DNA from: Trueperaceae bacterium
GTDB lineage: Bacteria; Deinococcota; Deinococci; Deinococcales; Trueperaceae
NCBI GenBank assembly: GCA_036381035.1
Contig: DASVDQ010000014.1
Span: 31,305-95,304, forward strand
Direction of reading: 5' to 3'
DNA: 64,000 nt
A program made the translations under genes and the position numbers. Below the pieces are notes generated by a model. It did no database searches. It was not told where the DNA came from and worked only from the letters and a program-made list of their open reading frames with translations. Position 1 is the first letter of the stretch. Every line of letters begins with the position of its first letter. Shown piece after piece: positions 27,354 through 36,545 of this stretch.

Positions 27354-29339
27354 GTGCGAGTAGTGCTACCCGACGGCAAGGACCTCGAGCTGCGAGCCGG
27401 CGCCACCGGCGCCGAGCTGGCGGCCGCGATCGGTCCCGGGCTGGCCAAGGCGGCCCTGGGCGTGAAGGTGGACGGCAGGCTTTCTGACCTGCAGTCGACG
27501 GTCCCGGACGGCGCCCAGGTCACGGTCGTCACCCGCAAGGACCCCGACGCGATCCGCCTCCAGCGGCACACGCTGGCCCACGTGCTGGCGCAGGCCGTGC
27601 GCGAGCTGATGGTCGCCGAGGGCTACCCGGCGTCGTCCGTGAAGATGGGCGTGGGCCCGGTCATCGAGAACGGCTTCTACTACGACTTCGACCTGCCGCG
27701 CAGCCTTACCCCGGACGACCTCGAGCGGCTCGAGGCGCGCATGCGCGAGATCGTCGCCGCCGACCTGCCGCTGCGGAAGTACGCCCTGCCGCGCGAGGAG
27801 GCCCTCGCGCGCTACGAGCGGCAGGGCGACCCTTACAAGCTCGAGCTGATCAGGGACCTGCCGGAGGGCGAGCAGATCACCTTCTACGAGCAGGGCGGGG
27901 AGGAGGGCTTCACCGACCTCTGCCGCGGGCCGCACGTGCCCTCGACGGGCGCCGTGACGCCCCACTTCAAGCTGATGAGCGTGGCGGGGGCGTACTGGCG
28001 CGGCGACGAGTCCCGGCCCATGCTCCAACGCGTCTACGGGGTGGCCTTCGCGACGAGGGAGGAGCTCGAGCACCACCTGTGGCAGCTCGAGGAGGCGAAG
28101 AAGCGCGACCACCGGCGCCTCGGCGCGGACCTCGACATCTTCGTCCTCGACGAGGACGTGGGCCCCGGGCTGCCGCTGTGGCTGCCGCGCGGGGCGGTGA
28201 TGGTGGAGGAGATCGAGCGCCTCGCCAAGGAGGTCGAGCTCGAGGCCGGCTACGAGCGCGTGCGCTCGCCGCACCTCGCCAAGCAGCGCCTCTACGAGAT
28301 CTCGGGACACCTGGCGCACTACCACGACTCGATGTACCCGCCCATGGAGCTCGACGACGGCGAGCGGTACTACGTCAAGCCCATGAACTGCCCGTTCCAC
28401 CACAAGATCTACGCGGCCCGGCCGCGGAGCTACCGCGACCTGCCGCTGCGCCTGGCCGAGTACGGCACCTGCTACCGCTACGAGGACTCCGGCGCGCTGA
28501 TGGGCCTGCTGCGCGTGCGCTCGATGCAGATGAACGACGCCCACATCTACTGCACCGAGGAGCAGTTCGAGCAGGAGTTCCTCGGGGTCGTCGACCTCTA
28601 CCTGCGCTACTTCGAGCTCTTCGGCATCGAGAGCTACGAGATGCGCCTCTCGAAGCACGCGCCCGCGGAGCTGGGCAAGAAGTACGTGGACGAGCCCGAG
28701 CTGTGGGTGAGGACCGAGGACATGGTCAGGGACGTGCTGACCAAGGCCGGGGTGCCGTTCGTCGAGGAGGAGGACGAGGCGGCGTTCTACGGGCCGAAGA
28801 TCGACGTGCAGATCAGGAGCGCGATCGGCCGCGAGTTCACGCTGGCCACGAACCAGGTCGACTTCGCGCAGCCCTCGCGCTTCGGCCTCACCTACGTCGA
28901 CGAGAACAACGAGCGCAAGGTGCCGCTCTGCCTCCACCGCGCGCCGCTCTCGACGCACGAGCGCCTCATCGGGTTCCTCATCGAGCACTTCGCCGGCGAC
29001 TTCCCGGTCTGGCTCGCGCCCGAGCAGGTGCGCCTGGTGCCCATCGCCGACAGGCACGTGCCCTACGCCAGGAGCCTGAGGGAGCGCATGCTCGCCGCCG
29101 GCCTCCGCGCCGAGGTCGACGAGAGCAACGAGCGCATGAACGCGAAGATCCGCGACGCCGAGCTCTACAAGGTGCCGTACATCGCCGTCGTGGGCGACGC
29201 GGAGGAGGGGGCGGGCACCGTGTCGTTCCGCAGCCGCCGGGAGCCGGAGCGCAAGGGCGTGCCGGCCGAGGCGTTCATCGCCCACCTCCAGGACGCGCAC
29301 AGGCGCCGCCTGCTGCAGGTCGAGCCGATAGCGGTCTGA
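27354..29339 (+). CDS. thrS: Threonyl-tRNA synthetase
   Basis: This 661-residue class II synthetase has an N-terminal TGS domain (VVLPDGKDLELRAGATGAEL), the editing second domain (RHTLAHVLAQAVRELMV, VIENGFYYDFDLP), a catalytic core with motif 2 region EYGTCYRYEDSGALMGLLRVR and zinc ligands in YYVKPMNCPFHHKIY, and a C-terminal anticodon-binding domain (QVRLVPIADRHVPYARSLRE). It attaches threonine to tRNA-Thr and hydrolyses Ser-tRNA-Thr. GTG at 27354 is preceded by GAGGTGA at five bases spacing. The length is at the long end of the usual range. Confidence 0.97.
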   Translation: MRVVLPDGKDLELRAGATGAELAAAIGPGLAKAALGVKVDGRLSDLQSTVPDGAQVTVVTRKDPDAIRLQRHTLAHVLAQAVRELMVAEGYPASSVKMGVGPVIENGFYYDFDLPRSLTPDDLERLEARMREIVAADLPLRKYALPREEALARYERQGDPYKLELIRDLPEGEQITFYEQGGEEGFTDLCRGPHVPSTGAVTPHFKLMSVAGAYWRGDESRPMLQRVYGVAFATREELEHHLWQLEEAKKRDHRRLGADLDIFVLDEDVGPGLPLWLPRGAVMVEEIERLAKEVELEAGYERVRSPHLAKQRLYEISGHLAHYHDSMYPPMELDDGERYYVKPMNCPFHHKIYAARPRSYRDLPLRLAEYGTCYRYEDSGALMGLLRVRSMQMNDAHIYCTEEQFEQEFLGVVDLYLRYFELFGIESYEMRLSKHAPAELGKKYVDEPELWVRTEDMVRDVLTKAGVPFVEEEDEAAFYGPKIDVQIRSAIGREFTLATNQVDFAQPSRFGLTYVDENNERKVPLCLHRAPLSTHERLIGFLIEHFAGDFPVWLAPEQVRLVPIADRHVPYARSLRERMLAAGLRAEVDESNERMNAKIRDAELYKVPYIAVVGDAEEGAGTVSFRSRREPERKGVPAEAFIAHLQDAHRRRLLQVEPIAV

Positions 29340-29429
29340 GGTCCCGCGGCCGCGGGGCGGTCCGCGACGCGCCGGGACCTGCTGGGCGCCACGTGCCCCG
29401 GGCCCCCGAGCCCGGCGCCGACGCGGCGC

Positions 29430-30005
29430 TCAGGCCCGCGCGGCCAGGATCGTGACCCTCTCCATCACGTCGGGTTCTGGACCGAACGGTCTAGCCGGGT
29501 CGATGCGCTGGATCCTGTCGAGCACGTCCTCGCCCTCGATGACGCGGCCGAAGACGGTGTGCTTGCCGTCGAGCCACGGCGTGGGCACGAACGTGATGAA
29601 GAACTGCGAGCCGTTCGTGCCGGGGCCGGCGTTGGCCATGCTGACGACGCCCTTGCCGTCGTGGCGCAGGTGGTCCCTGAACTCGTCGGCGAACTCGTAG
29701 CCGGGCCCGCCGGTCCCCGTGCCGGTCGGGTCGCCGGTCTGGGCCATGAAGTCCTCGAGCACGCGGTGGAACCGCACGCCGTCGTAGTAGCCGTTGAGCG
29801 CCAGGAACACGAAGCTGTTCACCGTCACGGGCACGTCGTCCTGGAACAGGTCGATGACCAGGCGGCCCTTGCTGGTGTCGATGACCGCTCGGTAGTCGAC
29901 GCCGGGCTCGAGCACCTGCTCGGCCCCGGGGAAGCGCGTGCGCCTCTCGGGCGAGAGGCGCTCCACGGGCTCGTAGCCGGACGCGCCGGCGCTGCTGTCG
30001 GTCAT
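29430..30005 (-). CDS. Peptidyl-prolyl isomerase, cyclophilin type (cytosolic copy)
   Basis: The protein is 191 residues without a signal peptide. The cyclophilin fold is shown by [59 protein letters not shown] and [15 protein letters not shown], which include the catalytic Arg of FHRV and the FMAQTGD and GSQFFIT motifs. It catalyses cis-trans isomerisation of X-Pro bonds. The ATG has an excellent AGGAGGAGG ribosome site and lies 28 bases after a second, membrane-anchored cyclophilin gene, so the two form a probable operon and a recent-looking duplication. Confidence 0.94.
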   Translation of the reverse strand: MTDSSAGASGYEPVERLSPERRTRFPGAEQVLEPGVDYRAVIDTSKGRLVIDLFQDDVPVTVNSFVFLALNGYYDGVRFHRVLEDFMAQTGDPTGTGTGGPGYEFADEFRDHLRHDGKGVVSMANAGPGTNGSQFFITFVPTPWLDGKHTVFGRVIEGEDVLDRIQRIDPARPFGPEPDVMERVTILAARA

Positions 30006-30033
30006 GCCGTCCTCCTCCTGTGGGCGCGGCGGG

Positions 30034-30981
30034 TCACTCCGTCGCGGGCTTCGCGCCCACGACGACCTCCTCGATCATGTCGGGCTGCGGGTAGAACCCG
30101 TACGCCGGACGCTCGCCCACCGCACCGAGGACCCCGCGGTAGCCGGCTATCGAGAACGACTGGCCGGCCACGGGCTCGGTGCCGAGAGCCTCCTCGACCG
30201 CGTCGCCGACGGTCTGGCCCGCGTCGCCGGGTAGCTCGATGCCCTTCTCGGCGAGGCTCTCCAGCGTGTCGTCGGGGTAGGCGATGGCGTCGGGACGCTG
30301 CGGGTCGATGCGGGTGATGGCGTCGAGGACCTCGTCGCCCGCGAGGACGTGCCCGAAGATCGTGTGCGCGCCGTCGAGCCAGGGGGTGGCGTCGAACGTG
30401 ATGAAGAACTGCGAGCCGTTGGTGCCAGGCCCCGCGTTCGCCATCGCGAGCACCCCGCGTCCGTCGAAGGTCAGGTCGTCGACGATCTCGTCCTCGAACG
30501 TGTAGCCGGGCCCGCCCATGCCGGTGCCCGACGGGTCGCCGGTCTGCGCCATGAAGCCGTCGATCACGCGGTGGAAGGGCACGCCCTCGTAGTAGCGGTT
30601 GAGGGCGAGGAAGACGAAGTTGTTCACCGTCACCGGCGTCCGGTCCTCGTAGAGGTCGACGAGGATGTCGCCCTTCGTCGTGCGGATCAGCGCCACGTAG
30701 TCGAGGCCGTCCTCGAGCGCGTCGCCGGCCGCCTCGAAGACGCGGCGCGGCTCCTCGCTGACGAAGCCGACCTGCTCGAAGCCCTCCGGCAGCGCGACGC
30801 CCGCCTGCTCCTCCTCGGCGGGCGGGGCCGCGGCGGCGTCCTCGCCCAGGGGCGCGCCCTGCTGAGCGGCCACCTGCGCGGCGACGAGGTCGGCCCTGGC
30901 CTGGGCGGAGCGGTTGCGGGCCACCCAGAAGCCGCTGACCACGATCAGCGCGGTGGTCAGCAGCAGGGCGATCACCCGCAC
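30034..30981 (-). CDS. Peptidyl-prolyl isomerase, cyclophilin type (membrane-anchored copy)
   Basis: The protein is about 315 residues. After a short basic start comes one transmembrane helix ([19 protein letters not shown]), an Ala/Glu-rich linker, and the cyclophilin domain ([55 protein letters not shown]). A family-atypical C-terminal extension of about 90 residues follows (from [13 protein letters not shown]). The domain should face outside. I start at GTG 30981; in-frame TTG at 31065 would add a basic stretch whose codons (GAT, AGA, CCT, TCA) do not fit the genome, so the shorter start is preferred. It is upstream of the cytosolic copy in the same probable operon. Confidence 0.88.
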   Translation of the reverse strand: MRVIALLLTTALIVVSGFWVARNRSAQARADLVAAQVAAQQGAPLGEDAAAAPPAEEEQAGVALPEGFEQVGFVSEEPRRVFEAAGDALEDGLDYVALIRTTKGDILVDLYEDRTPVTVNNFVFLALNRYYEGVPFHRVIDGFMAQTGDPSGTGMGGPGYTFEDEIVDDLTFDGRGVLAMANAGPGTNGSQFFITFDATPWLDGAHTIFGHVLAGDEVLDAITRIDPQRPDAIAYPDDTLESLAEKGIELPGDAGQTVGDAVEEALGTEPVAGQSFSIAGYRGVLGAVGERPAYGFYPQPDMIEEVVVGAKPATE

Positions 30982-31153
30982 GCCGGCCGCCCCCGCCTCG
31001 TGAGGTGCCCGCCGGCGCGCGCGCCGGCGGCGTGAAGCTGCTCTAGGTCTCTCGGCATCGGCCAAGTGTACTCGCCACCGGCCACGCGAGCCCCGGCGCC
31101 GCGACACCGGGACACGCCGCGGGCACGCTCGGGCCGGCGGACCCTCCCCGCCG

Positions 31154-31192
31154 CGTAAGAGCGCCGTAAGAATGGGGCGAGAGCGCCGTAAG
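31154..31192 (+). promoter_or_regulatory. Phased CGTAAG direct repeats upstream of pilT
   Basis: Three exact CGTAAG copies at 31154-31159, 31165-31170 and 31187-31192 are spaced 11 and 22 bases apart, one and two helical turns. The last two are part of a longer 12-base repeat GAGCGCCGTAAG. The last copy ends 11 bases before the pilT -10 box, a typical place for an activator or repressor. Confidence 0.55.
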
Positions 31193-31203
31193 TCCCGCGA
31201 AGT

Positions 31204-31209
31204 TAGGTT
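31204..31209 (+). promoter_or_regulatory. -10 element of pilT (leaderless)
   Basis: TAGGTT ends six bases before the ATG at 31216. Confidence 0.55.
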
Positions 31210-31215
31210 CGCCAC

Positions 31216-32352
31216 ATGCGCTTCAACGACCTACTGAAGCAGGCGGTGGACGCCGGCGCGTCCGACGTGCACCTGCACGTGCCGCTGCCCGTGATGATGC
31301 GTGTCAGCGGCCGCCTCAAGCCCATGAACGACGTGGGGCTGACGCCACGGGCGACCGAGGCATTGCTCGACCTGATGTGCAACGAGCAGCAGCGCGCCCA
31401 GTTCGACGCGAAGCAGCAGGTCGACCTGGCCTACAGCGTCCCCGGCCTCGGCCGCTTCCGCGTGAACCTGTTCAGGCAGCGCGGCTCCGTGAGCGCGGTG
31501 CTGCGCATCATCAACTCGGACGAGAAGGCCCTCCAGGTCGTCAACCTCCCGCAGGACACCATCGACTACTTCAAGAACCAGGAGAAGGGCCTCGTCCTCG
31601 TGACCGGCCCGACCGGCTCGGGCAAGTCGACCACCCTCGCCCGCATCCTCGACGAGATCAACTCGACCCACGCGAAGATGATCGTGACGGTCGAGGACCC
31701 GATCGAGTACCTGCACCGCGCCAAGCGCTCGATCGTAGTGCAGCGCGAGCTGGGCATGGACGCGCCGTCGTTCTCGGAGTCGCTCGTCGCCGCGATGCGC
31801 CAGGACCCCGACGTGATCATGATCGGCGAGATCCGCGACCACGCCACTGCGGCCGCGGCGCTGTCGGCGGCCCAGACCGGGCACCTCGTCTTCAGCACGC
31901 TCCACACGCAGGACTCGGTGCGGACCATCAACAGGATGATCGAGCTGTTCCCGCCGCACGAGCGCGAGACGGCCCGGATCCTGTTCGCCGAGTCCCTAGT
32001 CGGCATCGTCTCGCAGCGCCTGCTGCCGCGCGTGGGCGGCGGGCGCGTGGCGGCCACCGAGATCCTCAAGGGCACGCTGCGCGTCAAGGACCTCATACGC
32101 GACGAGGAGCGCACGCCCGAGCTCTACGACGTGCTCAAGGAGGCGCGCCTCGACGGCATGCAGTCCTTCGACGACCACCTCGCCGAGCTCTACGCCCAGG
32201 GCATCATCGACTACGAGACCGGCTACACCGCCGCGACGAGCAGCCAGGCCTTCAAGATGGCCGCCACCCAGGTGGAGGTCATGCGGCAGACGCAGACCGA
32301 GGCGACGCGGCAGACGCAGGCCGAGGGAGCGCGCCACACCCAGGCGTCGTGA
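31216..32352 (+). CDS. pilT: Type IV pilus retraction ATPase PilT
   Basis: This 378-residue secretion ATPase has an N-terminal PAS-like domain ([20 protein letters not shown]), Walker [10 protein letters not shown] at 131-139, the Asp box and Walker B in [13 protein letters not shown], and the histidine box [11 protein letters not shown]. The C-terminal region contains [19 protein letters not shown], as in PilT. The end is extended by a short repeat (RQTQTEA-, RQTQAEG-, RHTQAS) not typical of the family. PilT disassembles pili to power twitching and DNA uptake. The gene is alone, divergent from the cyclophilin operon, with phased repeats in its promoter. The AIRNLIRE motif of PilT is not obvious, so a PilT-like paralogue is possible. 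Confidence 0.93.
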   Translation: MRFNDLLKQAVDAGASDVHLHVPLPVMMRVSGRLKPMNDVGLTPRATEALLDLMCNEQQRAQFDAKQQVDLAYSVPGLGRFRVNLFRQRGSVSAVLRIINSDEKALQVVNLPQDTIDYFKNQEKGLVLVTGPTGSGKSTTLARILDEINSTHAKMIVTVEDPIEYLHRAKRSIVVQRELGMDAPSFSESLVAAMRQDPDVIMIGEIRDHATAAAALSAAQTGHLVFSTLHTQDSVRTINRMIELFPPHERETARILFAESLVGIVSQRLLPRVGGGRVAATEILKGTLRVKDLIRDEERTPELYDVLKEARLDGMQSFDDHLAELYAQGIIDYETGYTAATSSQAFKMAATQVEVMRQTQTEATRQTQAEGARHTQAS

Positions 32353-32451
32353 CCCTCGCCCGGCCGGCGAGCGCCAAGCGGTACGCCGGCCCCCGCCCCC
32401 AGGGCGGCAGCGACAGATAGGCCCCTAGCGCCTACCGGGGGGTGACGCGCT

Positions 32452-35400
32452 TCAGAAGGGCACCTCGACCGGCGCCTCCCTGGCGGAGCGCCGGTCGAGG
32501 CCGTTCCTGGGCCGGTGCGCGATCAGCGCGTGCTTGTCGACGGTGAGCGTGGCCCTGAGCCACGGGCAGGTGGCCCTCAGCTCCTCGAGGCGCGAGGCGT
32601 CGACCGACGCGCCGTCGACCTGGTAGAGGTAGCGCCCGTCGTCGGTGGCGACCTCGAGCCGCACCGGCGTGCGTCCGCCGAGCTCGTCGAGCGCCGAGCG
32701 CAGCTCGAGCAGCTGGTGCTCGGCGACGCCGCCCAGCTCGAACGACACGACGGCCACCTCCGGCACCGCCGCTCCGGCCTCTCCGCGCTTGTCCCAGCGC
32801 ACGACGCGCTCGGCAACGAGGCGCGTGGCGTCGCCGTCCTCGGAGACCTCGGCGACGAGCACCACCGGCGCGTCCTCCTCGAGCAGGGGAGCGACCTCGT
32901 CGTAGGAGCGGCCGAACGCGAGGACCTCGCGGCTCGCCGTCTCGTCGGCGATCTCGAACCGGGCCATCATCGTGCCCTTGCGCGTGGGGCGCTTCACGAC
33001 GTTCTGCACGAGCCCCGCCAGCGCGACGCGCACCCGACCCCCGTGCCCCTGCGCCCTGGCGTCGGCGAGGTGGGCGTCGACGTCGGCGACGCTGCAGGTG
33101 GCCGCCTCGGCCAGGCCGGGGTAGGAGGCCATGGGGTGGGCCGAGAGGTAGATGCCCAGCGCCTCCTTCTCGTGCCTGAGCATCTCCAGCTCGCTATATT
33201 CGCCGGGCGCCTGCAGCGCGGGGGGCAGCATCTCGGCGTCCCCGAACAGCCCGAGCTGGCCGCCCGCCGCCTGCTCGCGCTTGGCCGCGCCCCATTTCAC
33301 GGCGACGTCGACGTTCGCCAGCAGCGCCGCCCTGGCGCGCAGCGCCGCGCCGCGGTCGATGACCTCCCCGGGGCCGGCACCGAGCGCGACGTGGTCGAAG
33401 GCCCCCGCCTTGACGAGGAACTCCACGGCGCGCTTGTTCACCAGCGCCGTGTCGACGCGCGCGCAGAAGTCGAAGAGGTCCTTGAACGGCCCGCCGCGCT
33501 GGCGCTCGGCCAGCACGTGGTCCACGGCGGCCTCGCCGACGTTCTTGATGCCGTAGAGGCCGAAGCGCACGACGTCGCCGTCGGGCGTGAAGTCGGCCCG
33601 CGAGAGGTTGATGTCGGGCGGCAGGACCTCCACGCCCATGTGCCTGGCGTCGGAGACGTACTGCGCGACCTTGTCGGAGTCGCCGCGCTCGACGGTGAGC
33701 AGGGCGGCGGCGAACTCCACGGGGTAGTGCGCCTTGAGGTAGGCCGTCTGGTAGGAGAGCAGCACGTACGCCGCGGCGTGCGACTTGTTGAAGCCGTAGC
33801 TGGCGAAGCGCTCGAGCAGGTCGAAGATCCTGTCGGCCTCGGCCCTGTCGATGCCGTTCTTCGCCGCCCCCTCGCGGAACACCGCCCGCTGGCGCTCCAT
33901 CTCGTCGGCCTTCTTCTTGCCCATCGCCCGGCGCATGATGTCGGCCTGACCGAGCGTGTAGCCCGCGACGGCCTGGACGATCTGCATCACCTGCTCCTGG
34001 TAGACGGGGATGCCGTAGGTCTCGTCGAGGATGGGCGCGAGCAGGTGGCGGGACCGCGGGAAGTCGGAGTAGTCCACCTCCTCCAGGCCGTGGTGCCGCC
34101 TGATGTAGACGGGGATGTTCTCCATCGGCCCGGGGCGGTAGAGCGAGTTGACGGCGATGAGGTCCTCGATGCGGCGGGGCTTGAGCTTGCGCAGGGTGTC
34201 GACCATCCCCGCGCCCTCGAACTGGAACACGCCGGCGGCGTCGCCCTGCGAGAGCATCTCGAAGACCTTGGGGTCGTCCTGCGGGAACGAGTCGGGATCG
34301 AGGTCCAGCCCGCGCGACTCCTTGACGATGCGCACCGCCGCCTCGATGAACGACAGCGTGCGCAGGCCGAGGAAGTCCATCTTGATGAACCCCAGCTCCT
34401 CGACCGAGCTCATGTCGTACTGCACGACGATCGGCCCGTCGCCGGCCCGGAACACCGGCGCCAGGTCGGTGACGCGGTCCCTGGCGATGACGACGCCGGC
34501 GGCGTGCACGGAGGCGTGGCGCGTCAGGCCCTCGAGCGCGCGCGCGACGTCGATGTAGCTCCTGGCGCCCTGCTCGTAGAGCTCGCGCAGCTCGGGCACG
34601 TCCCGCAGCGCGTCGTCGATCTTCACGCTGCGGCCCATGACCACCGGGACGAGCTTGCTGACCCTGTCCGACTCGGCGAAGGGCACGTCGAGGACCCTGG
34701 CGGCGTCCTTGATGGCCGCGCGCGACGCCATGGTCCCGAACGTGGCGATGTGCGCCACGCGGTCGTCCCCGTACTTCTCGCGCACGTAGTCGATGACCTC
34801 GCCGCGTCTGACGTCGGAGAAGTCGATGTCGAAGTCGGGCATGCTGATGCGCTCGGGGTTCAGGAAGCGCTCGAACAGCAGGCCGAACCGCAGCGGGTCG
34901 ATGTTCGTGATGCCGATGCAGTAGGCGACGATCGAGCCGGCGCCGGAGCCGCGGCCCGGCCCGACGCTGATGCCCTGGCCCTTGGCCCAGTTGATGAAGT
35001 CGGCGACGATCAGGTAGTAGTCGGCGAAGCCCATCGAGATGATGACGGCCAGCTCGTACTCGCAGCGCGAGAGCACCGTGTAGGCGTCGGCGTCCTCGCC
35101 GGGGCGCGAACCGGCGTCCGGCAGCCTCGCGCGCAGGCCCTCCAGGTGCGTGTAGACGTAGCCGCCGCGCCGCCGCAGCGCCGCGCCGTCCTCGCCGGCG
35201 AGCTCCTCGTCGCTCAGCCGGCACAGCTCGCCGGCGCGCGCGAGGGCCAGCAGCACGTCGTCCAGGGGCGCCGTCTCCGGCGTGGTGCCCTGCGGCAACG
35301 ACGCCAGCGCCGCCCGCGTGCCCTCGTCATCCGCCGCCTCCGCCAGGTAGGCGCGCATCACGTCCTCGGTGAGGGAGGCGTAGCGCTGCATCGCGCCGCG

Positions 35401-36348
35401 GTAGGTCTGCACGCGGAGCTGGTCGGCCAGGGTCATCCCCTCGGGGACCCGGATCTCCGGCATCTGGTAGACGCGCCTCTTGCCGATGGGCAGCTCGCAC
35501 GTGACCATGTCGGCGATCGCGTTCGTGTTCGAGATCGCGCCGGGGTACTCGCTCTCGGGAACGGCGGCGGCCATCTCCTCGGGCGTCTTGACGTAGAACT
35601 CGTCGCAGGGGAACCGCATGCGGTCCTCGCTGGCGACCATCTCCTTCGTCTGGATCGCCAGCAGCACGTCGTGGGCGCGCGCGTCCTCGCGGCGGACGTA
35701 GTGGCCGTCGTTGGTGGCGACCATGCCGACGCCGTAGCGGTCGGCCAGCTCCCTGAGCACCGGGTTCAGGCGCTTCTGCTCCTCGAGGCCGTGGTCCTGG
35801 ATCTCGACGAAGAAGTTCTCGCCGAAGATGTCGAGGTGCTCCTTGAACAGCCGCTCGCCCTCCTCGGGGCCGATGTCGAGGATCGCCCGCGGGATCTGCG
35901 CGCCGAGGCAGCCGGAGAGCGCGATCACGCCCCGCGAGTGCTCGCGCAGCAGCTCCAGGTCGACGCGCGGCTTCATGTAGAAGCCCTCGAGGTAGGAGCG
36001 GCTCGAGAGCCGGCAGAGGTTCTGGTAGCCCTCGAAGTCCCTCGCCAGGAGCGTGAGGTGGTAGTAGCCGCCGTCGAGCTTCGCCGAGCCGCGGCGCTTC
36101 TCGAACCGCGAGCCAGGCGCCACGTAGGCCTCGATGCCGAGGATGGGCTTAACGCCCTCGGCCACGCAGGCCTTGTAGAACTCCACGGCGCCGTGCATGT
36201 TGCCGTGGTCCGTGATGGCGACGGCGGGGTCGTCGGGGGAGACCTCCTTGACCCACCTGACCAGCTCGGATATGCGCGCGGCCCCGTCCAGGAGGCTGTA
36301 AGCGGTGTGCTGATGGAGGTGGGCGAAGCGCTTGACCTGGCCGGGCAT
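32452..36348 (-). CDS. dnaE: DNA polymerase III alpha subunit
   Basis: This 1298-residue C-family replicative polymerase carries the N-terminal PHP domain (FAHLHQHTAYSLLDGAARIS, AITDHGNMHGAVEFYK), the palm catalytic aspartates in MPDFDIDFSDVRR, GPGRGSGAGSIVAYC, the thumb and fingers (FQFEGAGMVDTLRKLKPRRI), a tandem helix-hairpin-helix region, an OB-fold (GRVRVALAGLVQNVVKRPTR) and a C-terminal domain. No intein or split is visible. Length and order are typical of DnaE1. The ATG at 36348 lies six bases after a TAGACT box on the minus strand, so translation is probably leaderless. It converges with pilT. Confidence 0.98.
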   Translation of the reverse strand: MPGQVKRFAHLHQHTAYSLLDGAARISELVRWVKEVSPDDPAVAITDHGNMHGAVEFYKACVAEGVKPILGIEAYVAPGSRFEKRRGSAKLDGGYYHLTLLARDFEGYQNLCRLSSRSYLEGFYMKPRVDLELLREHSRGVIALSGCLGAQIPRAILDIGPEEGERLFKEHLDIFGENFFVEIQDHGLEEQKRLNPVLRELADRYGVGMVATNDGHYVRREDARAHDVLLAIQTKEMVASEDRMRFPCDEFYVKTPEEMAAAVPESEYPGAISNTNAIADMVTCELPIGKRRVYQMPEIRVPEGMTLADQLRVQTYRGAMQRYASLTEDVMRAYLAEAADDEGTRAALASLPQGTTPETAPLDDVLLALARAGELCRLSDEELAGEDGAALRRRGGYVYTHLEGLRARLPDAGSRPGEDADAYTVLSRCEYELAVIISMGFADYYLIVADFINWAKGQGISVGPGRGSGAGSIVAYCIGITNIDPLRFGLLFERFLNPERISMPDFDIDFSDVRRGEVIDYVREKYGDDRVAHIATFGTMASRAAIKDAARVLDVPFAESDRVSKLVPVVMGRSVKIDDALRDVPELRELYEQGARSYIDVARALEGLTRHASVHAAGVVIARDRVTDLAPVFRAGDGPIVVQYDMSSVEELGFIKMDFLGLRTLSFIEAAVRIVKESRGLDLDPDSFPQDDPKVFEMLSQGDAAGVFQFEGAGMVDTLRKLKPRRIEDLIAVNSLYRPGPMENIPVYIRRHHGLEEVDYSDFPRSRHLLAPILDETYGIPVYQEQVMQIVQAVAGYTLGQADIMRRAMGKKKADEMERQRAVFREGAAKNGIDRAEADRIFDLLERFASYGFNKSHAAAYVLLSYQTAYLKAHYPVEFAAALLTVERGDSDKVAQYVSDARHMGVEVLPPDINLSRADFTPDGDVVRFGLYGIKNVGEAAVDHVLAERQRGGPFKDLFDFCARVDTALVNKRAVEFLVKAGAFDHVALGAGPGEVIDRGAALRARAALLANVDVAVKWGAAKREQAAGGQLGLFGDAEMLPPALQAPGEYSELEMLRHEKEALGIYLSAHPMASYPGLAEAATCSVADVDAHLADARAQGHGGRVRVALAGLVQNVVKRPTRKGTMMARFEIADETASREVLAFGRSYDEVAPLLEEDAPVVLVAEVSEDGDATRLVAERVVRWDKRGEAGAAVPEVAVVSFELGGVAEHQLLELRSALDELGGRTPVRLEVATDDGRYLYQVDGASVDASRLEELRATCPWLRATLTVDKHALIAHRPRNGLDRRSAREAPVEVPF

Positions 36349-36354
36349 GGGGCG

Positions 36355-36360
36355 AGTCTA
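36355..36360 (-). promoter_or_regulatory. -10 element of dnaE (leaderless)
   Basis: Minus-strand TAGACT ends six bases before the ATG at 36348. Confidence 0.55.
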
Positions 36361-36401
36361 TCGCGCCCCCGCGCCCCGGCCTGGCAGCGGGGAGTCGGGT
36401 C

Positions 36402-36437
36402 CCGGGGGCCCGCCGCCGGCGCGGCCGGGGCCCCCGG
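36402..36437 (-). terminator. Hairpin behind the amine oxidase gene
   Basis: A perfect 10-bp stem (CCGGGGGCCC with GGGCCCCCGG) with a 16-base loop that can itself fold lies between the amine oxidase stop and the dnaE promoter. Confidence 0.6.
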
Positions 36438-36482
36438 CGGGCGCGGTGGCGGCCCGGCGACGACGCCCGCGACGGGCCCGAC

Positions 36483-36545
36483 GCGCTCCGGGTCGGGCGG
36501 CCGGAACGGGCTCGGGGCGCTCCGGGTCAGGCGGCCGCGACGGGC
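36483..36545. repeat. Tandem 34-bp-period direct repeat over the amine oxidase stop
   Basis: Two copies of a 29-base unit (36483-36511 and 36517-36545) differ at only a few positions. The second copy contains the gene's stop codon (complement of TCA at 36527-36529), the first carries TCG there instead. This looks like a small local duplication. Confidence 0.6.

Noticed and set aside
31010..31031. Palindrome of GC repeats near the cyclophilin start
   Set aside because: It is a simple CG-rich run in a region of high GC and has no symmetry beyond chance; kept out of the feature list.
30982..31065. Longer N-terminus of the membrane cyclophilin from TTG 31065
   Set aside because: The added codons use A/T third positions uncommon in this genome and encode an Arg-rich run without family support.
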